64,000 nucleotides of DNA from Paenibacillus sp. (GTDB lineage Bacteria > Bacillota > Bacilli > Paenibacillales > Paenibacillaceae). This document shows positions 41,801-50,101 of this stretch, piece by piece (within the stretch, counting starts at the first letter, position 1; each line of letters starts with the position of its first letter). Where the stretch lies: contig JAFWEX010000047.1 of assembly GCA_017512705.1 (NCBI GenBank), forward strand, positions 25,932 through 89,931, in the 5' to 3' direction. The notes beneath the pieces are model-generated. The model had not been told where the DNA came from. It made no database searches and worked only from the letters and a program-made list of their open reading frames with translations. A program made the position numbers and the translations under genes.

Positions 41801-42123
41801 ACAGCTTTTAGAATCAGATTGCGGCCAATCTTATAACCGTGGTAATCCGGGCGTACGTTAAGTAGCGGAACATATAAAGCATTTTCGTCAAAACGATAGT
41901 GAGCAAAGCTGCAAAAACCGACAACCTCTTCATCATGAACAGCCAGAAATACGTGCAGATTGGAGGTATTCTCCATCTCTTGGCGAATCGTCGCCTCCGT
42001 TCTCTGACTTGTCCCGCCTCCCCAGCTCTCATTGCTACGGTTCCACATATCTGCCAGGCTGGCGGCGTAAGAAGCGTCGTATTCCACAATACGAATCTGA
42101 TTCATGCTGGATTGTACACTCAT
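38812..42123 (-). CDS. 1103-aa protein: GNAT acetyltransferase fused to a giant beta-rich module
   Basis: Residues 8-160 are a GNAT domain (MWNRSNESWGGG, LNVRPDYHGYKIGRNLILKAVEKT, GNTKAVPMYKKCGFFWEKKD). The remaining 940 residues are mainly beta. They include NEW-/Ig-like regions with Asn- and Pro-containing strands (SSYPVRYHIQNKS, YPGIPAELILNVENN) and two stretches like galactose-mutarotase or heparinase folds (HSFWWTYPKLGKPYSEEL; SWWNPWYGGMFVDIPGMNGF). A linker rich in charged and Thr/Ser residues lies near 720-770. There is no signal peptide. I do not know a characterised homologue. AAGGAG precedes the ATG. Function is unknown; the coupled amidohydrolase suggests processing of a modified sugar or amide. 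Confidence 0.75.
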   Translation of the reverse strand: MSVQSSMNQIRIVEYDASYAASLADMWNRSNESWGGGTSQRTEATIRQEMENTSNLHVFLAVHDEEVVGFCSFAHYRFDENALYVPLLNVRPDYHGYKIGRNLILKAVEKTVEAGWPRLDLFTWAGNTKAVPMYKKCGFFWEKKDESVHLMNFIPTVLQTEALAPYFETLDWYAHSTRELVIEPDGREENGFDFFDYIWEKEDISLRATFEKTGRGLAALETPDYEIHTEVDHHGLVFGSSYPVRYHIQNKSASDLEIKIEGQDDKNIRFALNTVHTVQPGESITVEGEFHLDPVTEEQDKNKTHPLVRSAWLIDGKRAQFQLGIAPKFPAKITPVLPVKELYPGIPAELILNVENNVDVETEFCMELPAGEVLEWTERTLRFTLPAKGKRAVPVPFTLHTYGIYAQDVEITAVPVGRSEVLFTKKLSVLMKGMEGRYGGEVNGQWIAVNDGYSLHMNKHDNVMWIEYPGSRHSFWWTYPKLGKPYSEELSRKEPKEVKIYAEGNHQVLEAIYELENFPGVLLKTIVKLSASGIAIFSHEVENTSDTTWEEELFLMNNFGFYGNGLILPYQGRFVDMGDDYAGDPGNWDSGQITENWLFCQEEYGTCGIYWDPSLKLIKPEYTLGLQHELGCLEAGAVARTKDTVFALNTFAKWSDFRAYALKQPSTTIPMLDSHLDVTLNGGNLFAPDELQVELAEHKLVPLAGTWELYLQQGGTPEMKARTMEFDQAEHLDSALLKVSPKDAAKATELENVEGTTSEITGEPVQNKVTNRPDKQQSSSAEHPDPLALHDRHENIPGWKIRSVYKGEDRFQERSALWFPQTRSEVKQVIEEGSAESGMLYTVNNGVLSISADPAFVGVVHSLQLQGEEWLDSSYPEPSPRSWWNPWYGGMFVDIPGMNGFSRQLEHTSISWSEQKDQFGNVWKGMRVTTCIDKHEANRGMTVHQHYLMLPGVPVLCTLLAVTNKSGHVRTNYTLTEGRFFKPSDRYTEGWIEQPNQDRFPLGKVDVGLPIRDIFRTGSASRQNMLHAVNHYPNQNAWAFANNLVTGHNVSHELTIKDGETVWTQPTYLVLGRFTLNSADIHDLLKLKFVTTTTIGEASDAHH

Positions 42124-42423
42124 GTTCTGCTCTCCTTCTCTATATGTATAGGATGGTCTTCATGAACACTCACAGGTCTTCATCTGATCGCTGTAGCAAT
42201 AATCCAGTTTTTATGTAGTAGACTAGTGATAGTTTCATCATACTATATTTGGAAACATATTCAGAGTTTTCTTTTCCATAGATTCATACCGACTCAAGAA
42301 CAATTGTAGATATTAAAAGAAACCTTAGACCATGTTGATCCGTATCAATCAAGTGGCTCTCAAAGCGTATGTATTTGTTAACATATCCCATTGTTACGCG
42401 CTAATTAAACTATTCCATAAGTT

Positions 42424-42453
42424 TTGACAAGCTCTATTCGTACTTGTTACTCT
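42424..42453 (+). promoter_or_regulatory. Candidate promoter of the DedA gene
   Basis: Perfect TTGACA (42424-42429), an 18-bp spacer and TACTCT (42448-42453). The remainder of 42124-42507 shows no gene or repeat. Confidence 0.5.
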
Positions 42454-42507
42454 GGATAGAGAAGGTTGTATTTATATCAAAAACAGATAGATTCGTGGAG
42501 GGAAAGC

Positions 42508-43101
42508 ATGACGGAGTGGATCACGCAATTTATACTTTTCTTTAAAGATTTGTCGTACGGAGGCCTTGTGATTGCCTTGTCGTTCGAATTTGTCCCTGCT
42601 GAGCTTGTTCTTCCTATGGCAGGTTATTGGGTGTACCTGGGAGATATGAAACTATGGCTGGCTATTCTCGCAGGAACCGTTGGCGGCACATTCGGCCCCT
42701 TGACGTTGTATGCACTGGGACGTTACGGCGGCAGACCGATGGTCGAGAAATTTGGTAAATACTTTTTAATTCGCCCACATCATGTGGAAGCTTCCGATAA
42801 ATTTTTCGAAAAATACGGTAGCGGGGTGGCCTTCTATGGACGCTTCGTGCCCGGCATCCGGACCGTCATCACCATTCCATGTGGTATGGCGAAGATGAAC
42901 GTGTTCAAATTCAGCATCTTTACGTTTCTAGCCATGCTCCCGATCACATCCATATACGTCTACCTCGGTTACAAACTGGGTGCACAATGGGAAGAAGTCG
43001 GAGAAGTTGTTAAACCGTATGTGATCCCGGCAGGCATGATCTTCATGATTGGATTTGGTATGTACATGCTGTTGAAACGTTGGAAAAAAAGAACCGCTTA
43101 G
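42508..43101 (+). CDS. DedA-family membrane protein
   Basis: 197-aa DedA/SNARE-associated protein, starting at the ATG at 42508 behind GGAGGG. Conserved DedA features are E(F)VPAELVLPMAG, the Gly-rich AGTVGGTFGPLTLYALGRYGG, and FYGRFVPGIRTVITIPCGMAKM. Family members are undecaprenyl-phosphate or phospholipid flippases needed for envelope homeostasis. The sequence ends in a basic KRWKKR tail. It is monocistronic with a terminator at 43123-43159. Confidence 0.92.
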   Translation: MTEWITQFILFFKDLSYGGLVIALSFEFVPAELVLPMAGYWVYLGDMKLWLAILAGTVGGTFGPLTLYALGRYGGRPMVEKFGKYFLIRPHHVEASDKFFEKYGSGVAFYGRFVPGIRTVITIPCGMAKMNVFKFSIFTFLAMLPITSIYVYLGYKLGAQWEEVGEVVKPYVIPAGMIFMIGFGMYMLLKRWKKRTA

Positions 43102-43122
43102 AAGTAAGGGAAGTGAGAGATG

Positions 43123-43159
43123 AAAAGCCCCGTCGATCGTGAGGATCGGCAGGGCTTTT
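43123..43159 (+). terminator. Terminator after the DedA gene
   Basis: AAAAGCCC(C)G and C(A)GGGCTTTT with inner GATC pairing. Confidence 0.85.
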
Positions 43160-43233
43160 GTCTCGTTTCGGAGGGATGAGACGTTGGGATCGGAACAATC
43201 TCTTCACCTGTTGAAGTAGGGATTACCGGATTT

Positions 43234-44490
43234 CTAAATCAGTTCCCGTCTTCTTTTCAAATACACATATAACACTACACCAGATGCTGCACAGATCACC
43301 GCACATAAACCGATAAATCCATACCCCGCCTGAAGTCCGCGCAGCAGACCGAGCTGAGTCGTGGCACCGTACATGTTTTTCACGCCTTCAATAATCCACC
43401 CGATCACATAGTTCCCGATGACACTGCCGACTCCCATGAGCGTCACCGTGAACGTAATCGCCGTATCACTGCCGTTCGGATATCTGCGGGCGATAAATGC
43501 CATTACGGTTGGATAGATCATCGCAATACCTGCACCCGATATCGCAAAGAAAATCGCCAGACTCTCTCCACCTGCAAGTGCCACAAAGGTACATACTGCC
43601 GAGAAAGCCGAGAACACGATCAACGAAAGTACGAACCCGATCCGATCCGTCAGCGGACCTAGCAGCAGACGCCCCAGCGAGAACGTAAGGAAGAAGGCCG
43701 ACAATAACCCAGAAGCTTTGACTGTGTCCCACGTGTAGGCTTTCTCCAGGAAGTTAACGAGCCAGCCCCCAACCGCCAGTTCGGATACTACGCCAAAAGA
43801 AAGAATCAGCACCATCAGCCACAGGGCTGGATCACGTGTTAAGGTCTTAAGCGAGGTTCGATCTTCATGTGCAAGATCATCCCCGGGGAATGTACTGCGC
43901 AGTGCCGCAATGATCGGCAACAGGCAGAGCGACAACATGACCAGGTACATGCCGCGCCAGTCCAGTTGATATCCAAACACGGTAAGCGACATCACCCCTG
44001 TTGCCAGCAATGGCGCCACCGTTGAACTGAGTCCATAAAAGAAATGGGACAGGTTCATCATCGTGCCTGTATTTTTCACAAAAATCCGCGCCCCGAGAAT
44101 CGCTAGCGCAATCTCCAACATCCCATTACCGATGTACATGAAGAAGTAGGATGATGCAAAGAGCGGATACGTATGGGATACATAGATGAACACACCCGAT
44201 AGAATCATCGACGCAAACGAAATGATGCTGACCGCCTTGATGCCCCATTTACGTACCAGGATCGCCGTGAACGAGCAAGCAATCAGATATCCTAATGCGT
44301 TCAGGGACAACAACGTCCCGAGCTGTTTCTCATCCAGATTGAAGTCAAACTGAATACGTGGAATAGCCGGGCCTTTAATATTTTCCGATATACCAAATAC
44401 AATAAATCCTAGAAAGATGGTTGCCAGCTGCATGGCGTACAGCTTGTTGAACTTTCGTTTGTTCCCTTGTGTACCTGCTTGCTGATTCAA
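43234..44490 (-). CDS. MFS transporter
   Basis: 418-aa 12-TM major facilitator. I choose the TTG at 44490, which has GGAGGAA about 7 nt upstream and starts NQQAGTQGNKRKFNKLYAM; an upstream ATG frame to 44571 has no such site. Helix 1 begins at LATIFLGFIVFG. Loop 2-3 reads ALGYLIACSFTAILVRKWGIKAV, and the second half repeats the pattern GRLLLGPLTDRIG, typical of sugar-transporting MFS (FucP-like). A ROK-family regulator lies upstream in the same direction, suggesting a sugar or glycan-derived substrate. Confidence 0.85.
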   Translation of the reverse strand: MNQQAGTQGNKRKFNKLYAMQLATIFLGFIVFGISENIKGPAIPRIQFDFNLDEKQLGTLLSLNALGYLIACSFTAILVRKWGIKAVSIISFASMILSGVFIYVSHTYPLFASSYFFMYIGNGMLEIALAILGARIFVKNTGTMMNLSHFFYGLSSTVAPLLATGVMSLTVFGYQLDWRGMYLVMLSLCLLPIIAALRSTFPGDDLAHEDRTSLKTLTRDPALWLMVLILSFGVVSELAVGGWLVNFLEKAYTWDTVKASGLLSAFFLTFSLGRLLLGPLTDRIGFVLSLIVFSAFSAVCTFVALAGGESLAIFFAISGAGIAMIYPTVMAFIARRYPNGSDTAITFTVTLMGVGSVIGNYVIGWIIEGVKNMYGATTQLGLLRGLQAGYGFIGLCAVICAASGVVLYVYLKRRRELI

Positions 44491-44574
44491 AATAAGTTCC
44501 TCCATTGTGTCTATATAAGTTGAAACAAGGGTCATTAACTCGAACACTCCGATGACAGAACAACCTTCCAATCG

Positions 44575-44740
44575 CTGTTATCCCCAGATTTTTTTCATTC
44601 CCTTCTCCAAAGGGAAAATCCGGTGATAAATGCGTAGCCTATGCTTCCGATGTAGCTTTCTTGCAGAAAGCTTTTAGCTCCGCTTCTCCAGGTTTTTTCT
44701 GTCCTCTCCGTTACCTGTTTAATGAAATAGTTCACTTATA
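44575..44740 (-). ncRNA. Structured 5' leader candidate of the MFS gene
   Basis: Between ROK and MFS the minus strand can fold into several hairpins. The strongest is a perfect AGCTTTCT / AGAAAGCT stem with a 3-nt loop (44672-44654). A two-part hairpin at 44623-44584 pairs CCGGATTTT with AAAATCTGG around CCCTT/AAGGG. Neither is followed by a T-run, so they are not terminators. It matches no riboswitch class I can recognise. It may be a cis-regulatory RNA or a dispersed Paenibacillus intergenic element. Confidence 0.45.
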
Positions 44741-44800
44741 TAAAAGAGTTATTACAATTCATTAATCCGATATGAGATCATCATTCTGATTAAAAGTCCT

Positions 44801-45838
44801 TTACCACTGCTTCTCAACTACCTGAATCCGGTAGGTCAGGCTTTCCAATGTCACGGCTACCAGTCCGGTAACATATTCACGCCGAGTGTCACGGCAAATC
44901 ATCAGTTCAGGCATATGCTCTTGTGGAATGTGACGGTCCAGACAGCCTTGTAACAGGTCATCCCGCATCGCGGGGTCCATCGTGTCGCCTGTGACGACAA
45001 TGGCCGCCGGGTTAATGATCGCAATAATGGAGACCAGCGTCTGGATGACCAGCTCCTGCAATCCTTCTTTTGTTTTCAACATACGCAGCTGCTCTTCTCG
45101 TGACACGCCGAACGGTAAAAAGGAAACCTCGCCCCCAAATTTCGTATTCCCGGTGAGTGGCCGACCATCAATAATAAAGCCGGCCCCCGGATAATGCTTT
45201 TCAGGGAACGTCACCACAGCAAAATTCTTCTCTTCCTCAAACTGCTGCTCATTGTACAGTCCATAGACCGTCAGATTCATATCGTTGCCGATTACGACTT
45301 CGATGTCTTCATATTGCTCTTTGAGTCTTGGACCCAGTGGCTGATGCATTAGCTCTGGTATGTCACAAATGCCAATGACACCGTTGTCTGCCACACCCGG
45401 TATACCGATTCCAATCGCCTGCACATTATGGTGTTGTTCGATAAGCCCAGCAATAAGTCCCTCCACTACCGTGACATTAATTTCATCCAAAATCACAGTC
45501 TGTTCGTCCGCCATCTCTGCGTTCAGATTGGCATATGTATGTGTGATCGAATGAATACCGCCTTCGGTACGAATAATCAGACATAGCACATTCGCATAGT
45601 CCGCATTAAACTGATACCGACTCGCAGGTCTGCCCCCACTCGACTCATCCGGGCCCAGATCGATGATCTCTCCCGTCTGGAGCAGTTCATTCAGAATCGT
45701 GCCGCATGTCGCCACACTAAGTTTCGTCAGATTGGCTATGGACGCCTTCGTGCCTATACCCATGGATCGGAGTGTGTTTTTTACAATTTCAACGTTAATG
45801 CGTTTGACCTGCTGGGTGTTGTGGGATGTGGGTAACAT
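44801..45838 (-). CDS. ROK-family transcriptional regulator
   Basis: 345-aa protein. Residues 10-75 are a winged HTH of NagC/XylR type (RINVEIVKNTLRSMGIGTKASIANLTKLSVATCGTILNEL...GGRPASRYQF), followed by a ROK sugar-kinase-like fold (AIGIGIPGVAD, IGNDMNLTVYG, GRPLTGNTKFGGEV). The Cys cluster of zinc-binding ROK proteins is absent. It likely senses a sugar and controls the downstream MFS gene. GGAGG lies 13 nt before the ATG, rather far. Confidence 0.9.
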   Translation of the reverse strand: MLPTSHNTQQVKRINVEIVKNTLRSMGIGTKASIANLTKLSVATCGTILNELLQTGEIIDLGPDESSGGRPASRYQFNADYANVLCLIIRTEGGIHSITHTYANLNAEMADEQTVILDEINVTVVEGLIAGLIEQHHNVQAIGIGIPGVADNGVIGICDIPELMHQPLGPRLKEQYEDIEVVIGNDMNLTVYGLYNEQQFEEEKNFAVVTFPEKHYPGAGFIIDGRPLTGNTKFGGEVSFLPFGVSREEQLRMLKTKEGLQELVIQTLVSIIAIINPAAIVVTGDTMDPAMRDDLLQGCLDRHIPQEHMPELMICRDTRREYVTGLVAVTLESLTYRIQVVEKQW

Positions 45839-45847
45839 CGTTGGTTA

Positions 45848-45865
45848 TGTACCTCCTTTCGTTTG
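45848..45865. repeat. Direct repeat, left copy
   Basis: TGTACCTCCTTTCGTTTG is identical at 46417-46434; including three flanking bases, 20 of 21 positions match. The left copy contains the ribosome-binding site of the ROK gene. The AT-rich 550 bp between the copies hold one small gene. Confidence 0.85.
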
Positions 45866-46190
45866 GTTGTGTAAGAGTGATCGCGTATTCGAAAAAGTAT
45901 TGGAGGGGAGTTTTTAAAAGTGTTTTAATAATAGAAGTTTATGGGCAATTTATGGAAAAGTCAATGCTTATTCCTAACGAGATTTAACTATATAAGAAAG
46001 AAAAAATAACTAAACAATATAAAACTTAATATTATTAAATTCTGTTTAATGATATTGATAGAAAATTAGACCTACTATCAACAAATGGTGTTACCTCTTT
46101 TCCATTAGAGTATGCTTTAGCACAAGATTATATTTTACACAATTAGTACTGAATGATAGAATTGCGTTTAAATGTCAAGGAGGTGGTTTT
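45866..46190. other. AT-rich interval without a confident gene
   Basis: Very low G+C. The only coding-like trace is an open frame at about 46032-46146 with no start codon. Its translation (...DLLSTNGVTSFPLEYALAQ...) looks protein-like and may be a remnant. Confidence 0.4.
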
Positions 46191-46346
46191 ATGAGTTGGT
46201 TTTATTGGCCCGAATTTATCATTTTAACTATATGTCTTATCGCAATATTATTCGGAATTTATTATGTATCTCGTAAATTGCTAGGGCTCTCAAAAAGAGT
46301 TTCTAACTTAGAAAATAAAATCAATACAACAAAGAACAATGATTAG
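46191..46346 (+). CDS. 51-aa single-pass membrane protein
   Basis: Translated directly: MSWFYWPEFIILTICLIAIL, then LFGIYYVSRKLLGLSKRVS and a short polar end. An excellent AAGGAGGTGG lies 5 nt before the ATG. One transmembrane helix (about 8-27) is followed by a basic, coiled-coil-like cytoplasmic tail. This layout is seen in many small Bacilli membrane proteins; function unknown. Codon use is AT-rich compared with the neighbours. Confidence 0.65.
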   Translation: MSWFYWPEFIILTICLIAILFGIYYVSRKLLGLSKRVSNLENKINTTKNND

Positions 46347-46416
46347 TCCATTGTTTATTCCTAAAATAAAATAATCATCTGAACGGACTTTTAGAAACAC
46401 TTCTAAATTGTTGTTT

Positions 46417-46434
46417 TGTACCTCCTTTCGTTTG
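46417..46434. repeat. Direct repeat, right copy
   Basis: Second copy of the 18-bp sequence at 45848-45865. Here it is not followed by a plausible gene start. Confidence 0.85.
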
Positions 46435-46481
46435 TATGTTGAAGAAGGAATTGGGAGGTGAACGGATGAATAGATACACAA

Positions 46482-46520
46482 GGACAGCATAAGATCATTA
46501 GGAATGATCCTGTGCTGTCC
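46482..46520. terminator. Hairpin terminator, mainly for the 46536-46805 gene
   Basis: GGACAGCA pairs with TGCTGTCC around GATCATT/AATGATC. T content downstream is modest on both strands. Confidence 0.6.
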
Positions 46521-46535
46521 CTTTGTGTTTAAATC

Positions 46536-46805
46536 TTATGTAGACTGGCTCATTTGATTTGCCAAGATGCTCTTCTCCAGTCGGACTTCAAATAACTTTC
46601 GGTTTAGATCCTGTTCCATGGAATGAAGGTGGTATGCTGCTTGTTTCACGGTATCCATGTCTAGCACACCTGCCTGCTTCGAGATAATGTCCATGGCGTC
46701 CAGAATGAGTTTGTTGCACGTGACCAGTTGATCGACGTAATCGTCTTCTTGCTTTACGAGTTGTGCGTACTGCGAAGCCAGATCTTCGCTGTAGATGCTT
46801 GTCAT
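46536..46805 (-). CDS. Small helical protein, unknown
   Basis: 89-aa protein from the ATG at 46805, with AAAGGAG 8 nt upstream; the longer frame to 46874 has none. The sequence is helical and charged (DLASQYAQLVKQEDDYVDQLVTCNKLILDAMDI...). No family recognised. Terminator-like hairpin downstream. Confidence 0.65.
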   Translation of the reverse strand: MTSIYSEDLASQYAQLVKQEDDYVDQLVTCNKLILDAMDIISKQAGVLDMDTVKQAAYHLHSMEQDLNRKLFEVRLEKSILANQMSQST

Positions 46806-46983
46806 GTCACCACTCCTTTTAATGAGAGGGTAACATAATGTATTAATAACAGGTGGTACGCGAAGACGTAGCATTTTATTTATAACCTTTCATTCCTTGT
46901 ATTATAAGAAAAAGTAAAAACAGATTCCTCTGATTTCCCATTCAAGTTAGTTCAGATAATTTATCCTCATAAACACCTCTAAA

Positions 46984-47484
46984 TCATCTGTACTTCTCCA
47001 ACCACTCATGCTCCCATTGCTGCAAATCTTGTTTTACAACCTCCTCAAGACTTTCACCTGAAAGGGAGTAAATATTCCCAGTTAGTTTATCTGATTTTTG
47101 GTTAGTCTTGATAAGATATCCGCCAACATTTTCTTCATTCGTCTCCATTAGAACAACTTCAAATGATTCTTGATTATTAAGTTTCAATTTTTCTTTAAGG
47201 TTACTGTTAGTAACAACATAAGCTTTCAAATTCACTTTTTGGTTTAAAAATGGAGTGACATTTTTCTGTTGAAGCCCCCACATTAACATATACGGCATCT
47301 CTGTTAGCTTCGTTTTATTAAGAGTATAGGTTTCTATGACACCTAGTTCCTTGTCGACAGTAAACCCCTTTTCTTTAAGATATAGAATATCTTTATTTTC
47401 AGGTACAACATCAGATACCGAATTGCAACCTATTAGAAATACGACTAGCAAAATGCTTGTAAAACAACCTTTTAATAAATTCAT
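46984..47484 (-). CDS. Small lipoprotein, unknown
   Basis: 166-aa lipoprotein starting at the ATG at 47484 (GGAGGAG upstream). The lipobox is LIGC. The mature part (YLKEKGFTVDKELGVIETYTL, MPYMLMWGLQQKNVTPFLNQKVNLKAYVV, VGGYLI) resembles DUF4830-like lipoproteins of Bacilli, but I am not certain. G+C is lower than in neighbouring blocks. The following 47485-47804 contains no gene I can support. Confidence 0.7.
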   Translation of the reverse strand: MNLLKGCFTSILLVVFLIGCNSVSDVVPENKDILYLKEKGFTVDKELGVIETYTLNKTKLTEMPYMLMWGLQQKNVTPFLNQKVNLKAYVVTNSNLKEKLKLNNQESFEVVLMETNEENVGGYLIKTNQKSDKLTGNIYSLSGESLEEVVKQDLQQWEHEWLEKYR

Positions 47485-47804
47485 GTGAAACTCCTCCAAT
47501 AAAGAAAGATACTTTCATCAGCACCTCTCTTTATTATTAATCTGAATTAAATTTTATTTTTTGATCTGAACTTCGTTAGATTTCTCAATCGGGATGGAAC
47601 CTAAGAGTAGTACCCGTTTCTTCTGTTGTAACGATTATATTGAGGTCATATTGCGGAAAGCCACGACGGTATTCTGCTGATTGAATATGACCATCCCGTT
47701 TAACCGTGATAAAATGTACCTAGTAATTTCGAATTAGAAACACTGAACTCCTAGGTGACTTCATGATAAATAAATAATTTCATTATTATAGGATTATAGA
47801 TGAA

Positions 47805-48611
47805 TTAATTAGATACTTTCTTTTTTCTCAGAAATATATAAAGCACTACGACACCTACTAATGCAATAATTAAACTTATTAGCGCTATATTTGTGTAGTC
47901 TTTGTTGGATTTATCAGAGCTAATGACTGGATAACCACCTGCACCGTCTGTATTAGGATCAACTTCCTGTGCTTGTACTTCTTTCAAAAAATCAATCGTC
48001 TTAGCAGAATCCCATAACTGATTATTGTCCATGCCTCCCATAAGCGAGTTTTTCTCTCTGGGTACATCTGGTATATTCACTTCTTTTCCGTCAACTTTCA
48101 ACGCTAGATAACGGATATTACCGTCTTTAATTAATACTGGATCAAGAGTACTTACATCAACGGACAGCGCTTTTGACATGACATTTAGAGACTCATCCAA
48201 CCTTGATGCATCTCCTCCCGCAAGCACAACCCTGAACTTCCCCTCATGTCTTTCTACACTAAGAAAAGATTTCCCCATCCCACCTGACTCGACGATAAAG
48301 TCATATTGAGCCGTAGGCTTTGAAACATCAATTAAGCTATCGGATATATTTTTGAACTTGTTAACATCAAATAAATATACTTCAAACCCCTTCCCTAAAG
48401 TAACACCTTTAACTTCTTCTTCATTCTTATAACCATAGCCCTCGGGATCTTCTAGAATCATCATTTTGAACTGATCCAAACCTTCTCCTTGTGCAAAGCT
48501 CTGTACATCTTGGGGTACATTGCTAGCATAAGTATTTGGAGCCGTGAGATAACTACACATTAGACCAATACATATCATCACCATAAACCTGACATACTTC
48601 ATGATCATCAT
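47805..48611 (-). CDS. Exported protein with C-terminal membrane anchor
   Basis: 268-aa protein. A signal peptide (cleavage near TYA-SN) is followed by an extracellular domain of about 200 residues and, at the C-terminus, a single hydrophobic helix (IALISLIIALVGVVVLYIFL) with the stop-transfer RKKK. No LPxTG precedes the helix, so it is a type I membrane protein, not a sortase substrate. GGGAGG lies 6 nt before the ATG at 48611; in-frame ATGs at 48608 and 48602 are alternatives. Family unknown. Confidence 0.7.
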   Translation of the reverse strand: MMIMKYVRFMVMICIGLMCSYLTAPNTYASNVPQDVQSFAQGEGLDQFKMMILEDPEGYGYKNEEEVKGVTLGKGFEVYLFDVNKFKNISDSLIDVSKPTAQYDFIVESGGMGKSFLSVERHEGKFRVVLAGGDASRLDESLNVMSKALSVDVSTLDPVLIKDGNIRYLALKVDGKEVNIPDVPREKNSLMGGMDNNQLWDSAKTIDFLKEVQAQEVDPNTDGAGGYPVISSDKSNKDYTNIALISLIIALVGVVVLYIFLRKKKVSN

Positions 48612-48695
48612 GATGGACCTCCCAAACTTAATTTATTGATAATGCCAAAACTCTAATCCCCATCCCCATCTCCATGTTCTGTCTGCTCCCGTACC

Positions 48696-48849
48696 TCAGT
48701 TAAATTTCGAGAATTCCATTGAAGTTTTCACACCATCCCAAGGATGCTCATACGTTACTTCTTTCATGTCCAACCTAAGACTGAGAACAATGTCAATCTG
48801 GCGTACGTTTTGAACCCATGACGAGTCAAGTAAAATAAAGTTATCAGTT
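48696..48849 (-). pseudogene. Possible C-terminal gene remnant
   Basis: A 51-codon open frame without a plausible start. It reads ...FILLDSSWVQNVRQIDIVLS..., then EVTYEHPWDGVKTSMEFSKF before a TGA. Composition is protein-like rather than random, suggesting the tail of a decayed gene. No homologue is recognised. Confidence 0.3.
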
Positions 48850-48897
48850 CATGAACAATTACGACTTTAATACATTGAACCAGAGGAGATATATCCA

Positions 48898-49929
48898 ATG
48901 AACAAAATAAAAAAAACAGGTTTATGGCTTGGGGTTGCGACTCTGACACTATCACTCGCACTTCTTTTTTTTCCAACATGGACGCCAAAAATAAAAGGCT
49001 CAAACAGTATTCATGTATTGGAACAAGTTATAATCAACGGCACGAGCCATGAGATCATGATCAGAGGGGAGGATCTGGCAAACCCAGTGATCCTTTATGT
49101 ACACGGTGGACCGGGTGTATCTGAACTTCCGTACGCCAAGAAGTACCAAAATTTATTGGAATCTCAATTCACGGTTGTGAACTATGATCAGAGAGCAAGC
49201 GGCAAATCCTATCATTTTTTCGAGGACTATTCCAATCTTTCAGCGGACTTGCTGGTTGAGGATGCACTAGCCGTCACGGATTATATTACTAAACGTCTGG
49301 GGAAGAACAAGGTAATCTTGATTGGACATTCCTACGGAACATACATAGGAACTCTTGCTGCACATCGCGCACCCGAAAAATATGAGGCCTACATTGGGAT
49401 CGGACAGATGGCAGATACACAACAGAGCGAGACGGACGGATGGAATTATGTTATGGAGCAAGCCCGGCTGGCCGATAATCATGAAGACATAAACCAGTTG
49501 GAGCAGGTCTATGAACGGATCAAACAAGGGCAGGCATTCACACCGCGAGATATCGTTGAACGTTACGGAGGTGCATCCAGGTTGATGGACAGCCCTGACA
49601 ACAGCTTCCTGGGGATGACGTTCAGCAATGAATATAATATGCTTGATGCTATTCGCTTTTATAAAGGAATAATGTATTCACAAGAAATATTAATAAGTGA
49701 GGCTATGGTCCGTCCTTTACCATCCTTGATTACGAAGCTGGATCTACCCTTTTATTTTGTCATGGGAGATTACGACTTTATGACTTCATCCCATGCCGCC
49801 AAGGTGTTTTTTGATCAGATTGAAGGAAATCAAAAGGAATTCATTACTTATAAGGACTCGGCTCACTACCCACATTATGAAGAGAAACAAAGATTTTTTG
49901 ATTGGATGGTAGATACCTTTATCAAGTAA
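48898..49929 (+). CDS. Alpha/beta-hydrolase, proline-iminopeptidase-like
   Basis: 343-aa protein with GAGGAG before the ATG. An N-terminal hydrophobic segment (about 7-27) acts as signal anchor. The hydrolase fold has the oxyanion motif HGGPG, YDQRASGKS (the DQRG-type motif of iminopeptidases), nucleophile Ser in GHSYGTYIG, late Asp in MGDYDFMTS and His in SAHYPHYE. Substrate may be small peptides or esters outside the cell; not determinable. Confidence 0.87.
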   Translation: MNKIKKTGLWLGVATLTLSLALLFFPTWTPKIKGSNSIHVLEQVIINGTSHEIMIRGEDLANPVILYVHGGPGVSELPYAKKYQNLLESQFTVVNYDQRASGKSYHFFEDYSNLSADLLVEDALAVTDYITKRLGKNKVILIGHSYGTYIGTLAAHRAPEKYEAYIGIGQMADTQQSETDGWNYVMEQARLADNHEDINQLEQVYERIKQGQAFTPRDIVERYGGASRLMDSPDNSFLGMTFSNEYNMLDAIRFYKGIMYSQEILISEAMVRPLPSLITKLDLPFYFVMGDYDFMTSSHAAKVFFDQIEGNQKEFITYKDSAHYPHYEEKQRFFDWMVDTFIK

Positions 49930-50101
49930 AAACCTCGATCATTCAATCCTGCATCCTTCAGGATCGGCTGCATGTATTTCTCCCTCTACTCGTGACACCC
50001 GTTCAAATTCCTGCAAGTTTCATTCGACAGTTTACTGTACCCATAGTAAAATAATGGAATGTCAATTGCTATAAGTTCAACATATGAAAGGATGATTTTA
50101 A

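Noticed and set aside
46308-46490. 60-aa minus-strand ORF around the right direct-repeat copy
   Set aside because: Antisense to the 51-aa membrane protein, which has a far better start signal.
46466-46492. 8-codon ORF with GGGAGG near 46450
   Set aside because: Too short to support; the start signal probably reflects chance in a purine-rich stretch.
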